Source: Mucilaginibacter sp. PPCGB 2223 (lineage in GTDB: Bacteria; Bacteroidota; Bacteroidia; Sphingobacteriales; Sphingobacteriaceae). Taken from it: a stretch of DNA of 64,000 nt. Below the pieces are notes generated by a model. The model was not told the DNA's origin. It made no database searches and saw only the letters and a list, made by a program, of their open reading frames with translations. The translations under genes were made by a program, and so were the position numbers. Shown in pieces: positions 8,146 to 16,820 of this stretch. The stretch spans positions 310,001 through 374,000 of the forward strand of contig NZ_MDJS01000004.1 of the NCBI RefSeq assembly GCF_001705515.1, given 5' to 3'. Position 1 is the first letter of the stretch; each line of letters opens with the position of its first letter.

Positions 8146-8164
8146 ACCCATAAATACCCATGTG
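8146..8164 (+). repeat. 19-bp direct repeat, copy 2
   Basis: ACCCATAAATACCCATGTG, as at 6781-6799, 25 bp after the PQQ-propeller stop codon. Confidence 0.6.
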
Positions 8165-8170
8165 TGTTGA

Positions 8171-8250
8171 AAGTATCAAGTAGTTAGTATCAAGTAGCAA
8201 GACAAGAGGAAAATCAAATACTTGATACCTGATACTTGCGACTTGATACT
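8171..8250. repeat. Intergenic inverted-repeat array (AGTATCAAGTAG type)
   Basis: The left arm AGTATCAAGTAGTTAGTATC... (8172-8201) pairs with the right arm ...CTTGATACCTGATACTTGCG (8217-8250) around a short A-rich loop. It lies between convergent genes and could end transcription from both sides. The same words recur at 27530-27594. Confidence 0.7.
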
Positions 8251-8269
8251 AAACTCAAAATACCCACTT

Positions 8270-9985
8270 TTACCACCCTATCTTGGTATCATCCCCCCTC
8301 GGGTCGGCGCCGCCTTCGTAGTAGCCCCATTGGGTAAGCAATATGGCATCTACCCGGCCGCTGGTACTTTTGCGCTGTACCAGTTTGTAACCTTTTTGGG
8401 TAAGACGGATCTGTGCAAGGCTATCTATGGCCCCTTTTTCAAAGTCGACCTGATCGGGCAGCCATTGGTGGTGAAAGCGTTTTGAGCTGACGGCCTTTTG
8501 CATGCTTTGGTCAAACTCGATAACGTTGAGGATGGTTTGAAAAACCGAGGTGATGATGGTTGAGCCGCCGGGCGTACCTACCACCATGAACAGCTTACCG
8601 TCCTTTTCGATGATGGTGGGCGTCATGGATGACAACATGCGTTTGCCGGGTTGTATCGCGTTGGCTTTACCGCCTATCAAACCAAACATATTTGGAACGC
8701 CGGGTTTGGCGCTGAAATCGTCCATCTCATTGTTGAGTAAAAAGCCGGCGCCCTTGACAAATATTTTGGAACCGAAGCCGCCGTTCAATGTGGTGGTTAC
8801 AGAAACCGCGTTGCCATCACGGTCGACGATGGAATAATGAGTAGTCTGATCGCTTTCATAGCCCACAAACGAGCCTGGCTGAATAGCCGTACTGGGCGTA
8901 GCGGCCGCAAGGCTAAAGGTTTTCATGCGCGATGTAACATAGGCCGGATTGAGCAGGCTGTCGACCGGTACTTTGTAAAAATCGGGGTCGCCCAGGTATT
9001 TGGAACGGTCGGCATATACCCGGCGCTCGGCTTCGGCCATCAGCTGGATAGTTGAATCCTTATTGAAACCCCATTGTTTGATGGGATAGGGTTCAACCGA
9101 TTTGAGCAGTTGCAGCAAAGCTATGCCGCCACTCGATGGCGGCGGCATCGTAATTATTTTGTAGCCTTTGTAGGTACCAACAATAGCGTTACGCCAAACG
9201 GAGTGATAAGCTGAAAGATCGGCCTTAGTGACCATACCTTTGCCGGCCTGCATTTCGGCAACCAGGCTATCGGCAACGGCGCCCTCGTAAAAACCGGCGC
9301 GGCCCTTATCGCGGATCAGCTCGAGGGTTTTGGCGAGGTCTTTCTGCACCAGCAGGTCGCCTTCTTTCCAGGGCGTGTCTTTAATGAGATAGGTTTTGCC
9401 GGGGTTGCGTTCTTTGAAATCTTTTTGCGATGCGTTGAGCGCATCGGCCAGTTTTTTGGTGATCTTGAAACCATCGCGGGCCAGATCGATGGCCGGTTGC
9501 ACCAGCACTTCCCATTTGAGTTTACCATATTTCTGATGCGCGGTGATCATACCGTCGACACTGCCCGGCACACCCGATGCCTGATGTGTGGCAATACTCA
9601 TGTTTGGCACTACGTTGCCGGCAGGATCCAAAAACATATTTACCGAAGCTGAAGCCGGGGCTTTTTCGCGAAAATCGAGCGTATTGGTTTCGCCTTTACC
9701 CGAGCGGTACACCATAAACCCGCCGCCGCCGATATTACCGGCTTCGGGATAGGTAACAGCCAGCGCGAACTGCACCGCAACGGCTGCATCTACAGCGTTA
9801 CCACCTTTTTTCAAAATATTGATGCCTACCTGCGCAGCATCCGGGTAGGCACAAACTACCATGCCGTTGGTAAATTCGTCGCCGTTGTTCCGCCCCAGCT
9901 GACCTTGCACACAGCCCAAAGGCAAAAAAAATCCTGCCAGTACAAGCAGGATGATATATCTTGATCTGAATGGAATTTTATACAT
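8270..9985 (-). CDS. ggt: Gamma-glutamyltransferase
   Basis: Gamma-glutamyl transpeptidase/hydrolase of glutathione and related peptides, an Ntn hydrolase made as a precursor that cleaves itself. The N-terminus is a signal peptide possibly ending at a lipobox-like LGC (about residue 24). The autocatalytic Thr is in QTTHYSIVDRDGNAVS, matching TTHYS of E. coli Ggt, and the later motifs LNNEMDDFS and SSMTPTI are present. 571 residues is normal. Its start codon overlaps the fadD stop by 8 bp, so the two are co-transcribed and may be translationally coupled. The metabolic reason for pairing with fadD is not evident. Confidence 0.95.
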   Translation of the reverse strand: MYKIPFRSRYIILLVLAGFFLPLGCVQGQLGRNNGDEFTNGMVVCAYPDAAQVGINILKKGGNAVDAAVAVQFALAVTYPEAGNIGGGGFMVYRSGKGETNTLDFREKAPASASVNMFLDPAGNVVPNMSIATHQASGVPGSVDGMITAHQKYGKLKWEVLVQPAIDLARDGFKITKKLADALNASQKDFKERNPGKTYLIKDTPWKEGDLLVQKDLAKTLELIRDKGRAGFYEGAVADSLVAEMQAGKGMVTKADLSAYHSVWRNAIVGTYKGYKIITMPPPSSGGIALLQLLKSVEPYPIKQWGFNKDSTIQLMAEAERRVYADRSKYLGDPDFYKVPVDSLLNPAYVTSRMKTFSLAAATPSTAIQPGSFVGYESDQTTHYSIVDRDGNAVSVTTTLNGGFGSKIFVKGAGFLLNNEMDDFSAKPGVPNMFGLIGGKANAIQPGKRMLSSMTPTIIEKDGKLFMVVGTPGGSTIITSVFQTILNVIEFDQSMQKAVSSKRFHHQWLPDQVDFEKGAIDSLAQIRLTQKGYKLVQRKSTSGRVDAILLTQWGYYEGGADPRGDDTKIGW

Positions 9986-11753
9986 GATGCGTATCTGCCT
10001 GATAAATTTTCTCGACTAATTTATCATATTTTTTCAAGATCACCTTACGCTTTAAACTTAGTTTGGGTGTCATCTCGCCTCCGGCTATCGACCATTCATC
10101 AGCAACAAGCTCAAATTTTTTTACCTGCTCCCAATGGCCGAAGTTTACATTATACCGGTCGATCTCGCGCTGATACTTGGCAATAACCTGCGGATTGGTG
10201 ATGATCTCTTCGCGGGTAGTATAGGCGATACCTTTCTTTGTGCACCAGTCTTTCAAAGCATCAAAAGCGGGCAGGATGAGTGCTGCCGGAAAACGCTGGT
10301 TCTCGCCGATAACGATGATCTGCTCAATAAGCGGCGACTCTTTAAATTTATTTTCGAGGGTTTGAGGCGCTACGTATTTACCGCCGGCAGTTTTGAATAT
10401 CTCTTTTTTACGATCGGTAATACAAAGGTATTTGCCATCAAGCAGCACACCAATGTCGCCGGTATGGAAAAAGCCGTCGGTATCGATCACCTCGGCTGTG
10501 GCATCGGGGCGGTTATAATAACCTTTCATTACGTTCGGGCCCTTTACCAGGAGTTCACCGTCTTCGGCAATTTTTACGGTAACGCCTTTCAAAACAGGGC
10601 CAACGCTGCCCAGCTTGGTTTGACCGGGGAATGGCGCATTTACAGCAATAACCGGCGAGGTTTCGGTGAGGCCGTAGCCTTCGAGCACCTTGATATCGGC
10701 AGCCCAGAACACACGGGCCAAACGGGGCTGCAACGCTGCCCCGCCCGATACGATAGCAATAATGTCGCCGCCAAGCGCCTCGCGCCATTTGCTGAATACC
10801 AGTTTACGGGCAATCTTCAACTGTGTTTCGTACCACCAGCCATTGGCGCCGTCGAGCTCGTATTTCAACCCCAGTTTCAGCGCCCAGTCAAAAATTGCCC
10901 GTTTGGCGCCGGTCAGCTCACTGCCTTTGGCCACGATCCTGTCATAAACCTTTTCTAACAGGCGCGGTACCGTAGTAAAGCAATGCGGTTTAACATCCTG
11001 CATATCGGCAACAATGGTATCCATGCTTTGGGCATAATAAATGGAGATACCGAGGTAGATATACATGTAGATCACCATGCGCTCAAAAATATGGCTCATG
11101 GGCAAAAAGCTCAAAGCCCGGTTTATTTCTTTAGGGTAGAGTTTGGATGATTCGAGCACGTTGCTTACCAGGTTACCATGGGTCAGCATCACTCCTTTTG
11201 GCGTGCCTGTTGTACCCGATGTATAGATCAGGGTCAGCAGGTCGTCGGGTTGTACACTTGCCCGGTAAGCATCCAGGTCGGGTTGCTGGTTCGCCTTACC
11301 GGCTTCCACAATCTCGAGCCAGTGTTTAACTCCGGATATCTTTTCGTAGCTGTATATCTCCAGTTCAACGCCGGTTTTAGCTTTCACCTGGCTTATTTTG
11401 GTACAGATATCCTTGTCGGATACAAAAATGAGCTTGATACCGGCATCTTTTAAAATGTATTCGATATCGGCGTCGGCCAGGGTTGGGTACATCGGTACCT
11501 GGGTGGCGCCTATCTGCATAATACCGAAATCGCAAAAATTCCATTCGGGCCGGTTGGGCGACATGATAGCCACTTTATCATTTTTTTGAATGCCGATGGA
11601 TAACAGACCGTAACTCACATAGTCAATCGTTTCGGCAACCTGCTGTGTTGCATACCTGCTCCATACACCCGATTCTTTATGCGCAAGCATATCGGCCTTC
11701 GGAAATTTTTCCAGATTGTACGGTAGCAGATCAAAAACCCGGGTGATGGCCAT
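9978..11753 (-). CDS. fadD: Long-chain fatty acid--CoA ligase
   Basis: ATP-dependent acyl-CoA synthetase that activates fatty acids for beta-oxidation. AMP-binding motif IYTSGTTGTPKGVMLTHG (about residues 180-197), then GYGLTETSP and the C-terminal ITDRKKEIFKTAGGKYVAP region of the long-chain FadD15/FAA1-like group. 591 residues from the ATG at 11751-11753; an in-frame TTG at 11774 would add seven residues and is less likely. A well-formed promoter and a perfect TATGCATGCATA palindrome lie upstream, the same palindrome type as at marR, so it probably belongs to the same regulon. Followed by ggt with an 8-bp overlap. Confidence 0.94.
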   Translation of the reverse strand: MAITRVFDLLPYNLEKFPKADMLAHKESGVWSRYATQQVAETIDYVSYGLLSIGIQKNDKVAIMSPNRPEWNFCDFGIMQIGATQVPMYPTLADADIEYILKDAGIKLIFVSDKDICTKISQVKAKTGVELEIYSYEKISGVKHWLEIVEAGKANQQPDLDAYRASVQPDDLLTLIYTSGTTGTPKGVMLTHGNLVSNVLESSKLYPKEINRALSFLPMSHIFERMVIYMYIYLGISIYYAQSMDTIVADMQDVKPHCFTTVPRLLEKVYDRIVAKGSELTGAKRAIFDWALKLGLKYELDGANGWWYETQLKIARKLVFSKWREALGGDIIAIVSGGAALQPRLARVFWAADIKVLEGYGLTETSPVIAVNAPFPGQTKLGSVGPVLKGVTVKIAEDGELLVKGPNVMKGYYNRPDATAEVIDTDGFFHTGDIGVLLDGKYLCITDRKKEIFKTAGGKYVAPQTLENKFKESPLIEQIIVIGENQRFPAALILPAFDALKDWCTKKGIAYTTREEIITNPQVIAKYQREIDRYNVNFGHWEQVKKFELVADEWSIAGGEMTPKLSLKRKVILKKYDKLVEKIYQADTHHV

Positions 11754-11819
11754 GGTAGTAAAATTTAAGTTCAAAATCGGTTTAAACGGTCGGCAGTACG
11801 GTTTTTATACCATCCTTAC

Positions 11820-11850
11820 CAAAGGTATAATATAATACTTTTTATAACAA
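11820..11850 (-). promoter_or_regulatory. fadD promoter
   Basis: Minus strand TTG (11848-11850), 20 bp, then TACCTTTG (11820-11827), an exact fit to the Bacteroidetes consensus. The expected 5' UTR is about 60 nt. Confidence 0.65.
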
Positions 11851-11867
11851 GGGAGTTTTAAAAATAT

Positions 11868-11879
11868 TATGCATGCATA
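11868..11879 (-). promoter_or_regulatory. Putative MarR operator upstream of fadD
   Basis: Perfect 12-bp palindrome TATGCATGCATA, differing from the marR operators at one central base. It lies about 17 bp upstream of the -33 element rather than over the promoter core. Confidence 0.55.
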
Positions 11880-11935
11880 GATATTTTTTTACAAAAAACG
11901 GGGAGGCCCAATACTTATTACTGTTTTGTAACGTT

Positions 11936-11968
11936 TTTGTGGCTGATGGCAGAAAATTTGTTTCTTTG
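11936..11968 (+). promoter_or_regulatory. Possible promoter of the 11993 gene
   Basis: TTTG (11936-11939), 21 bp, then TTTCTTTG (11961-11968), one mismatch from TAnnTTTG, 25 bp before the ATG. Confidence 0.4.
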
Positions 11969-11992
11969 CCGCAGTTCAACTAAAACGCTATT

Positions 11993-12484
11993 ATGAAAAA
12001 GCTACTACCTTGTTTAATCGTATTTAACCTGTTCTTATTTGCTGCACAATCTGTAAGCGCGCAAACCTATCAAACCGCCTTTGGCCTCAAATTCGGCGGT
12101 TACGAAAATGGCATTTCGGCTAAATATTTCTCGACCAAAGATATCTCGCTCGAAGGTGTATTAGGGTTCCGTTCGCACGGTATCGTTTTTACCGGATTGT
12201 ACGAGATCAATCAAACCGCGTTCGACCTTGCCGAGCTTAAATTTTATTATGGCGCCGGCGCTCACATCGGTTCTATCAGCAGCTCGTATCAACGTATAGG
12301 CAGCAGCAGCCAGGATTACAATGGTAACTCTCTTTTGCTTGGAGCCGATGCCGTTGTTGGTTTGGAATATGTGATCCCGAAGTCGCCTATCGCGATCAGC
12401 CTCGATCTTAACCCGCGCATCGAATTGGCTTCCGGTCCGTTCTTCGATCTGGCTCCGGGCCTTGGTATCAAATACACGCTTTGA
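11993..12484 (+). CDS. Small secreted, probably outer-membrane beta-barrel protein
   Basis: 163 residues with a clear signal peptide ending SVSAQ (about residue 24). The mature part is glycine-rich with alternating polar/apolar strands (GLKFGGYENGISAKYFS, FYYGAGAHIGS, VVGLEYVIPKSPIAISLDL) and ends in an amphipathic strand (GLGIKYTL), which suggests an eight-stranded barrel of the small OMP type. No family recognised beyond that. Single gene, followed by a strong bidirectional terminator shared with the convergent subtilase gene. Confidence 0.8.
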   Translation: MKKLLPCLIVFNLFLFAAQSVSAQTYQTAFGLKFGGYENGISAKYFSTKDISLEGVLGFRSHGIVFTGLYEINQTAFDLAELKFYYGAGAHIGSISSSYQRIGSSSQDYNGNSLLLGADAVVGLEYVIPKSPIAISLDLNPRIELASGPFFDLAPGLGIKYTL

Positions 12485-12503
12485 AGTTCGGCACGATGCA
12501 AAC

Positions 12504-12535
12504 AAAAAGGCTCCCTGGTACCGGGGAGCCTTTTT
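12504..12535. terminator. Bidirectional terminator
   Basis: GGCTCCC (12509-12515) pairs with GGGAGCC (12524-12530), with AAAAA before and TTTTT after, between two convergent genes. Confidence 0.85.
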
Positions 12536-12536
12536 G

Positions 12537-15500
12537 TTATTTGAGTACGGTTATTCGTCGTACATAAGTTTTATCGTCTATCTTCAGCTGCAAGAAATAC
12601 ACCCCATCCGGCAGGTTAGCTACATTCACAATAGTATTAAATGGCCCCTGCGGTAGCTGCTGCGTGCTGGAGAAAACACTTTGGCCTATCGCATTTTTGA
12701 TCATCAGCGTAAGCGGTTCGCTCTTTGTAGCAACAAAGGCTATATGCAGTTGCGTGCTTGCCGGAACCGGGAAGACGGCCAATGATATGTCCGAGCCGTC
12801 GCCGGTACTTGTTGCGGGCAATACAAAACTAAAATCGTCTGATTTGGATACACAACCACTGACCGTTGTTACGTCAACACGGTATATACCGCTTACCAGG
12901 GGCGTATAGGTTTGGCTGGTAGCGCCCGGAATAAGTATCCCATTTAGGTACCATTGGTTATTTGATGTAAAATTTGATGTAAGCTTTGTGCCATTTAATG
13001 TTATGGCAGGCTTGGCAAAATTAACAGCTATCCTTGGCCCGCCAACACAATCAAGGCTCTTAACCTGCATATTGTAGAAAAAGTAATAAAAGTTTCTGTA
13101 GTATGTAGTATCTGATGGATTGGTTGCCGAGGTTGCACTATTGCCCGTAATGCTAAAGATACCGTTCAGGGTAAAAGGATAGCCCGTTACACCGCCGTTG
13201 TTACGGTAGATAGTAGCCGCGTCCGGATAGCTTACGTTGATGGAATAAGTACCCGCAGTTGGCAAAGCCAGGTTGAGCTGATAAACTTTACCCTGATCAT
13301 TTGGATCATCCGGCTGATCTCCTGCAGCGGCCACAGTTCGTGTAGCAGTAACGTTTAATGTGGTCGTCGAAACCGTAATGCCGCTTGAATTAGTCACCGA
13401 AAACACAATGGTGCCCGGGTTGCCTATATACAATTTTGCACTCTGAATAAGGATAGGAACTTTTGTACTGATGTAAACGGCAGGCGTATATTGGTTGTAT
13501 CCGCCGGCAGTAAATGTGTTTTTAGTTGGCGGACCAATTGTACCGCTAAAATCGTTAACCCCGGCATAATAAACGTTGTTAACCGGCGCTACTGTTGTAT
13601 TTACGCTTGCACCGGCAGTAAAAGGCAGGGCGTCGCCTATATTTTTGTACCAGAAAATAGTTCCGTTTGCGGTTCCGCTTAAATTATAAAGTTTTAGGTC
13701 GGTACAATACGAGGCCAGTGCCGACGATATTACCGGCACGGTATTGATCACTTCATTGGCCGTTACCTGGTTATTGGTGCTGTTCAAATCGGTACTCAGA
13801 TTCGATGCCGCGGTAACTGAATAGCTTGCGCCGGCCACTGCGTTAAATGTTCCCGATAGTTGAAAATCGGCTTGCGAACCTGCGGTTAGCGGCCCGGCAT
13901 AAACTTCGTTCAATGTGGTTACAGCGCCTCCTGCGGTTGGTGTTATGGTTACCGTTACCGGGATGTTACTTAACGTCGTTGTTCCGAAGTTTTTGATCTT
14001 AACAGATACCGGGCTGGTTGCCGATGCACAGGTCCCGCTGACAGCGGGGCTATTTACCGCTATCACGCCCGCATCAATGCTCGCTTGTAAAAATTTCACT
14101 GTATAGTCCTGGGTTTCACCTTTTGCGTACGAACCGCACGCGCTGATAGTTGCCGGATCGGTAGTTTCGCTCAACACCAGGCGCATTGCACTTAAATTAC
14201 CCGGTGTAACTGTGGTAGGCACCGTAATATTTGTGGTAAAAACACCATTAGCCGCGTATACTCCCGACGTTGCTACCAGTTCGTTGCTATCGAAGGTGCC
14301 ATTACCGTTCCAATCGATATAGGCTTTAACTATCTTGTTAAAATTTGAGCCGCAAGTACCTAAAGATATGCTCAGAGCATAAGTTTTACCTTGTTCAAGA
14401 GATGCAACCATGCTTGTATTATTAGTATAGGTGGTACATCCGGTTGGCGAAGTATAATTCAGATCGGCAAGGGTTACGTTGGTAATTTTCGAATCTGCGT
14501 TCGATGCAGGAGCAGATGCACAATACACAGAGCCTCCGATACCTGTCACAATTAGCGAGTAAGGCTGGCTGGTAAAGGTAAGCGTACCTTTGTGGGTTAC
14601 CGTTATCGTGTAAGCTTTGCCCGGAATAGTGCCTTGCACATATACCTGTTCAACATTATCGCGGGTATTATCGCCGGTTGTTGCATTAGTCGATGGCGAA
14701 TTCGGGTCCAGCACCCATGGCTTAAAAGTTGTTGTGCCATCGGTAATCCTGATATCCAGGTCGTTAACCAGTTTCGGGGTACGATCGTTTATTACACCTA
14801 CTGCGTTTGCTGTACCGGCCGGGTCTGTCCAGCATATTGTTGCCATTAACGCACCATTGCCCGATGCCACAACATTATAAGTTTGAGTCTGCCCCTGCGT
14901 CAATGTCTTCTCGGCAATCATGCTTTTTGTCCCGTTATCGGTAATGGCCTGTGCTGCCGCGCCCATATCCAGTAAGCCCCAGCCATACACATAATCGGGG
15001 CCGGGGTTACCTGCATCGAGTGCAGTATGGCACACCAAACCCTTTAAGGTGGATGCATTCATGAAGCTGGCATACTTTTTTGTATAGTACTCCTGCAATA
15101 AGTATAGCGAGCCGCTGACATTTGGTGTTGCCATTGATGTACCTGAAAGCACGCCATAAGCATTTGTAGCAGTTGTAATTGACGAAAGCACATTAACCCC
15201 CATGCCACAGATATCGGGTTTTACCCTGCCGTCGTCAGTCGGGCCCCAGCTGCTAAAAGATGACATTTGAACCGAGCTGCTCCCGCTCGGGCCGTTCGGC
15301 AACTGGTTTACTGCACCAACTGTCAACACGTTTTTTGCTACCGCATGCGAATCAAGATTATCGTAGGTTAGCTGGCTGCTGAGGTTGGCCGGGCGCGGCC
15401 CTTTATTTACTATTGTCTGATCGGTACGGCTGGTATACCCATAATAGGTTGAGCCCACCGCCGGACCATTATAACCACGTGCATTACCGGCCGCAAACAC

Positions 15501-16289
15501 CATCAAATAAAGCGGAGCCGCAACCGCTGTCTGATCTAAGGCGATAGAAGTAGAGTTATACTGCCCAAAGTTATAATCTTCCGAGTCTCCCGGTAAACCG
15601 TACCACTCCCACCTTGTGCCTGTATAGTTCCAGCCAAAAGTATAACCATACGAATGGTTTGAAATGAGCAGGCCCGATGCTGCGGCCGCAATTTCGGATA
15701 GCTCGTTATTAAAATCGTAAGATAACAATGATGTTGCCCCGAATGACATGCCCTTGGCCGGCGCGTACACCCCTTTAGCTATCATGGTACCCGCTACGTG
15801 GGTCGAATGATCGATAACTGCTGCCGTCGAATTATCCTTGTTGACGATATTCTTGCCGGCAAACTCCTGATGAGCTGCATACACGGTACTACCATCCCAA
15901 ATAGCCAATTTATTAACCAAGCCCGCGGTCGACCCATCCAGGTTCAGATTAAGGGCGCCTCCGGGTTGTACGGTATTGGTGCGGGTGGTTGCTGCCGCAA
16001 TCACGTTATCGTTTGTTTTAAGATAAACGGGGAAACCAAGTTCGTTAACCCCATCCAATACCAACACAACACCCTGCGGCGCAGTTTTAAATACCGGCCA
16101 GCCTTTTTGTTTGGCCAGTTCGAGCGCGCGTTTGTGTTTTTCCTGGTAGGTGGTATTTAAAGTTTTCGACAGATCCGTCAAATGTTCTTTTTTTATCGCG
16201 TCTGTTACCAGGTCCTGCGAAAACGCATTCCCGGCACCAAAAACAAACATTATTAACAATAAAAAAGATAAAGAGTAAAGTTTCTTCAT
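12537..16289 (-). CDS. T9SS-exported S8 subtilase with GEVED and CARDB-like domains
   Basis: A 1250-residue secreted protease. Signal peptide (LLLIMFVFGAGNAFSQ, about residues 10-25), then a subtilisin domain: Asp probably in AIWDGSTVYAAH, His in DHSTHVAGTM, Ser in SGTSMATPNVSG. Next a beta-sandwich, then a GEVED domain (AYIDWNGNGTFDSNELVA), a CARDB-like domain (VSVKIKNFGTTTLSNIPVTV), and a C-terminal type A T9SS sorting domain (FPVPASTQLHIAF ... NLPDGVYFLQL ... VRRITVLK). The catalytic Asp motif is less canonical than the His and Ser motifs. It is expected on the cell surface or in the medium, moved by the T9SS whose parts GldB, GldD and PorW/SprE are encoded nearby. Substrate unknown. Stand-alone gene, ATG start. 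Confidence 0.93.
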   Translation of the reverse strand: MKKLYSLSFLLLIMFVFGAGNAFSQDLVTDAIKKEHLTDLSKTLNTTYQEKHKRALELAKQKGWPVFKTAPQGVVLVLDGVNELGFPVYLKTNDNVIAAATTRTNTVQPGGALNLNLDGSTAGLVNKLAIWDGSTVYAAHQEFAGKNIVNKDNSTAAVIDHSTHVAGTMIAKGVYAPAKGMSFGATSLLSYDFNNELSEIAAAASGLLISNHSYGYTFGWNYTGTRWEWYGLPGDSEDYNFGQYNSTSIALDQTAVAAPLYLMVFAAGNARGYNGPAVGSTYYGYTSRTDQTIVNKGPRPANLSSQLTYDNLDSHAVAKNVLTVGAVNQLPNGPSGSSSVQMSSFSSWGPTDDGRVKPDICGMGVNVLSSITTATNAYGVLSGTSMATPNVSGSLYLLQEYYTKKYASFMNASTLKGLVCHTALDAGNPGPDYVYGWGLLDMGAAAQAITDNGTKSMIAEKTLTQGQTQTYNVVASGNGALMATICWTDPAGTANAVGVINDRTPKLVNDLDIRITDGTTTFKPWVLDPNSPSTNATTGDNTRDNVEQVYVQGTIPGKAYTITVTHKGTLTFTSQPYSLIVTGIGGSVYCASAPASNADSKITNVTLADLNYTSPTGCTTYTNNTSMVASLEQGKTYALSISLGTCGSNFNKIVKAYIDWNGNGTFDSNELVATSGVYAANGVFTTNITVPTTVTPGNLSAMRLVLSETTDPATISACGSYAKGETQDYTVKFLQASIDAGVIAVNSPAVSGTCASATSPVSVKIKNFGTTTLSNIPVTVTITPTAGGAVTTLNEVYAGPLTAGSQADFQLSGTFNAVAGASYSVTAASNLSTDLNSTNNQVTANEVINTVPVISSALASYCTDLKLYNLSGTANGTIFWYKNIGDALPFTAGASVNTTVAPVNNVYYAGVNDFSGTIGPPTKNTFTAGGYNQYTPAVYISTKVPILIQSAKLYIGNPGTIVFSVTNSSGITVSTTTLNVTATRTVAAAGDQPDDPNDQGKVYQLNLALPTAGTYSINVSYPDAATIYRNNGGVTGYPFTLNGIFSITGNSATSATNPSDTTYYRNFYYFFYNMQVKSLDCVGGPRIAVNFAKPAITLNGTKLTSNFTSNNQWYLNGILIPGATSQTYTPLVSGIYRVDVTTVSGCVSKSDDFSFVLPATSTGDGSDISLAVFPVPASTQLHIAFVATKSEPLTLMIKNAIGQSVFSSTQQLPQGPFNTIVNVANLPDGVYFLQLKIDDKTYVRRITVLK

Positions 16290-16361
16290 ATATAACCTGC
16301 AGTCAAAGTTTAACAGTTTAATTTAACAGAGAATAATAAAAATGTAAAACGTTATATTAGT

Positions 16362-16811
16362 ATGAAAGGTATGAAAAAAAAATTATTATTTATGATGTTG
16401 CTTACTTCTTTTGCTTTTGCTAACCAGGCGACGCGTATTAAGCAAGGCATCAGCGGTACAATTTTGTTAAAAACAGGTAATGCAATGCCATCTCCCGGTC
16501 GTCCGGTTAGCAACGGCACACCAGTGGCCCGCAATATTTTTATTTACGAATTAACGCGCCGAACGGACGCCATAGCTAATGGCACCTTGTACAATCACAT
16601 CAAAACCAAGCTGATAGCCAAAACAAAAAGCGACACTACGGGCCGGTACGCCGTAGCGCTTCCAACCGGTAAATATTCTGTTTTTGTCGAAACCGAGGGC
16701 GGCCTGTTTGCAAATCTACTCGATGATAAAGGAAACATCAACATGGTTGAGGTAAAAAAAGATAGCGTAAGCAAGTGCAATATCGTGATCAATAACTTAG
16801 CTTTTTACTAA
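16362..16811 (+). CDS. Secreted protein with carboxypeptidase-regulatory-like fold
   Basis: 149 residues; the ATG at 16371 (MKKKLLFMMLLTSFAFA) gives the better signal peptide and is an equally good start. The mature part shows a short beta-sandwich pattern GISGTILLKTGNAMPSPGRP ... DTTGRYAVALPTGKYSVFVE, as in transthyretin-like/CarboxypepD_reg domains. Function unknown. It faces away from the subtilase gene (72-bp gap) and runs into nadE tail to tail with 9 bp between stops. Confidence 0.75.
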   Translation: MKGMKKKLLFMMLLTSFAFANQATRIKQGISGTILLKTGNAMPSPGRPVSNGTPVARNIFIYELTRRTDAIANGTLYNHIKTKLIAKTKSDTTGRYAVALPTGKYSVFVETEGGLFANLLDDKGNINMVEVKKDSVSKCNIVINNLAFY

Positions 16812-16820
16812 GCAAAGTTG

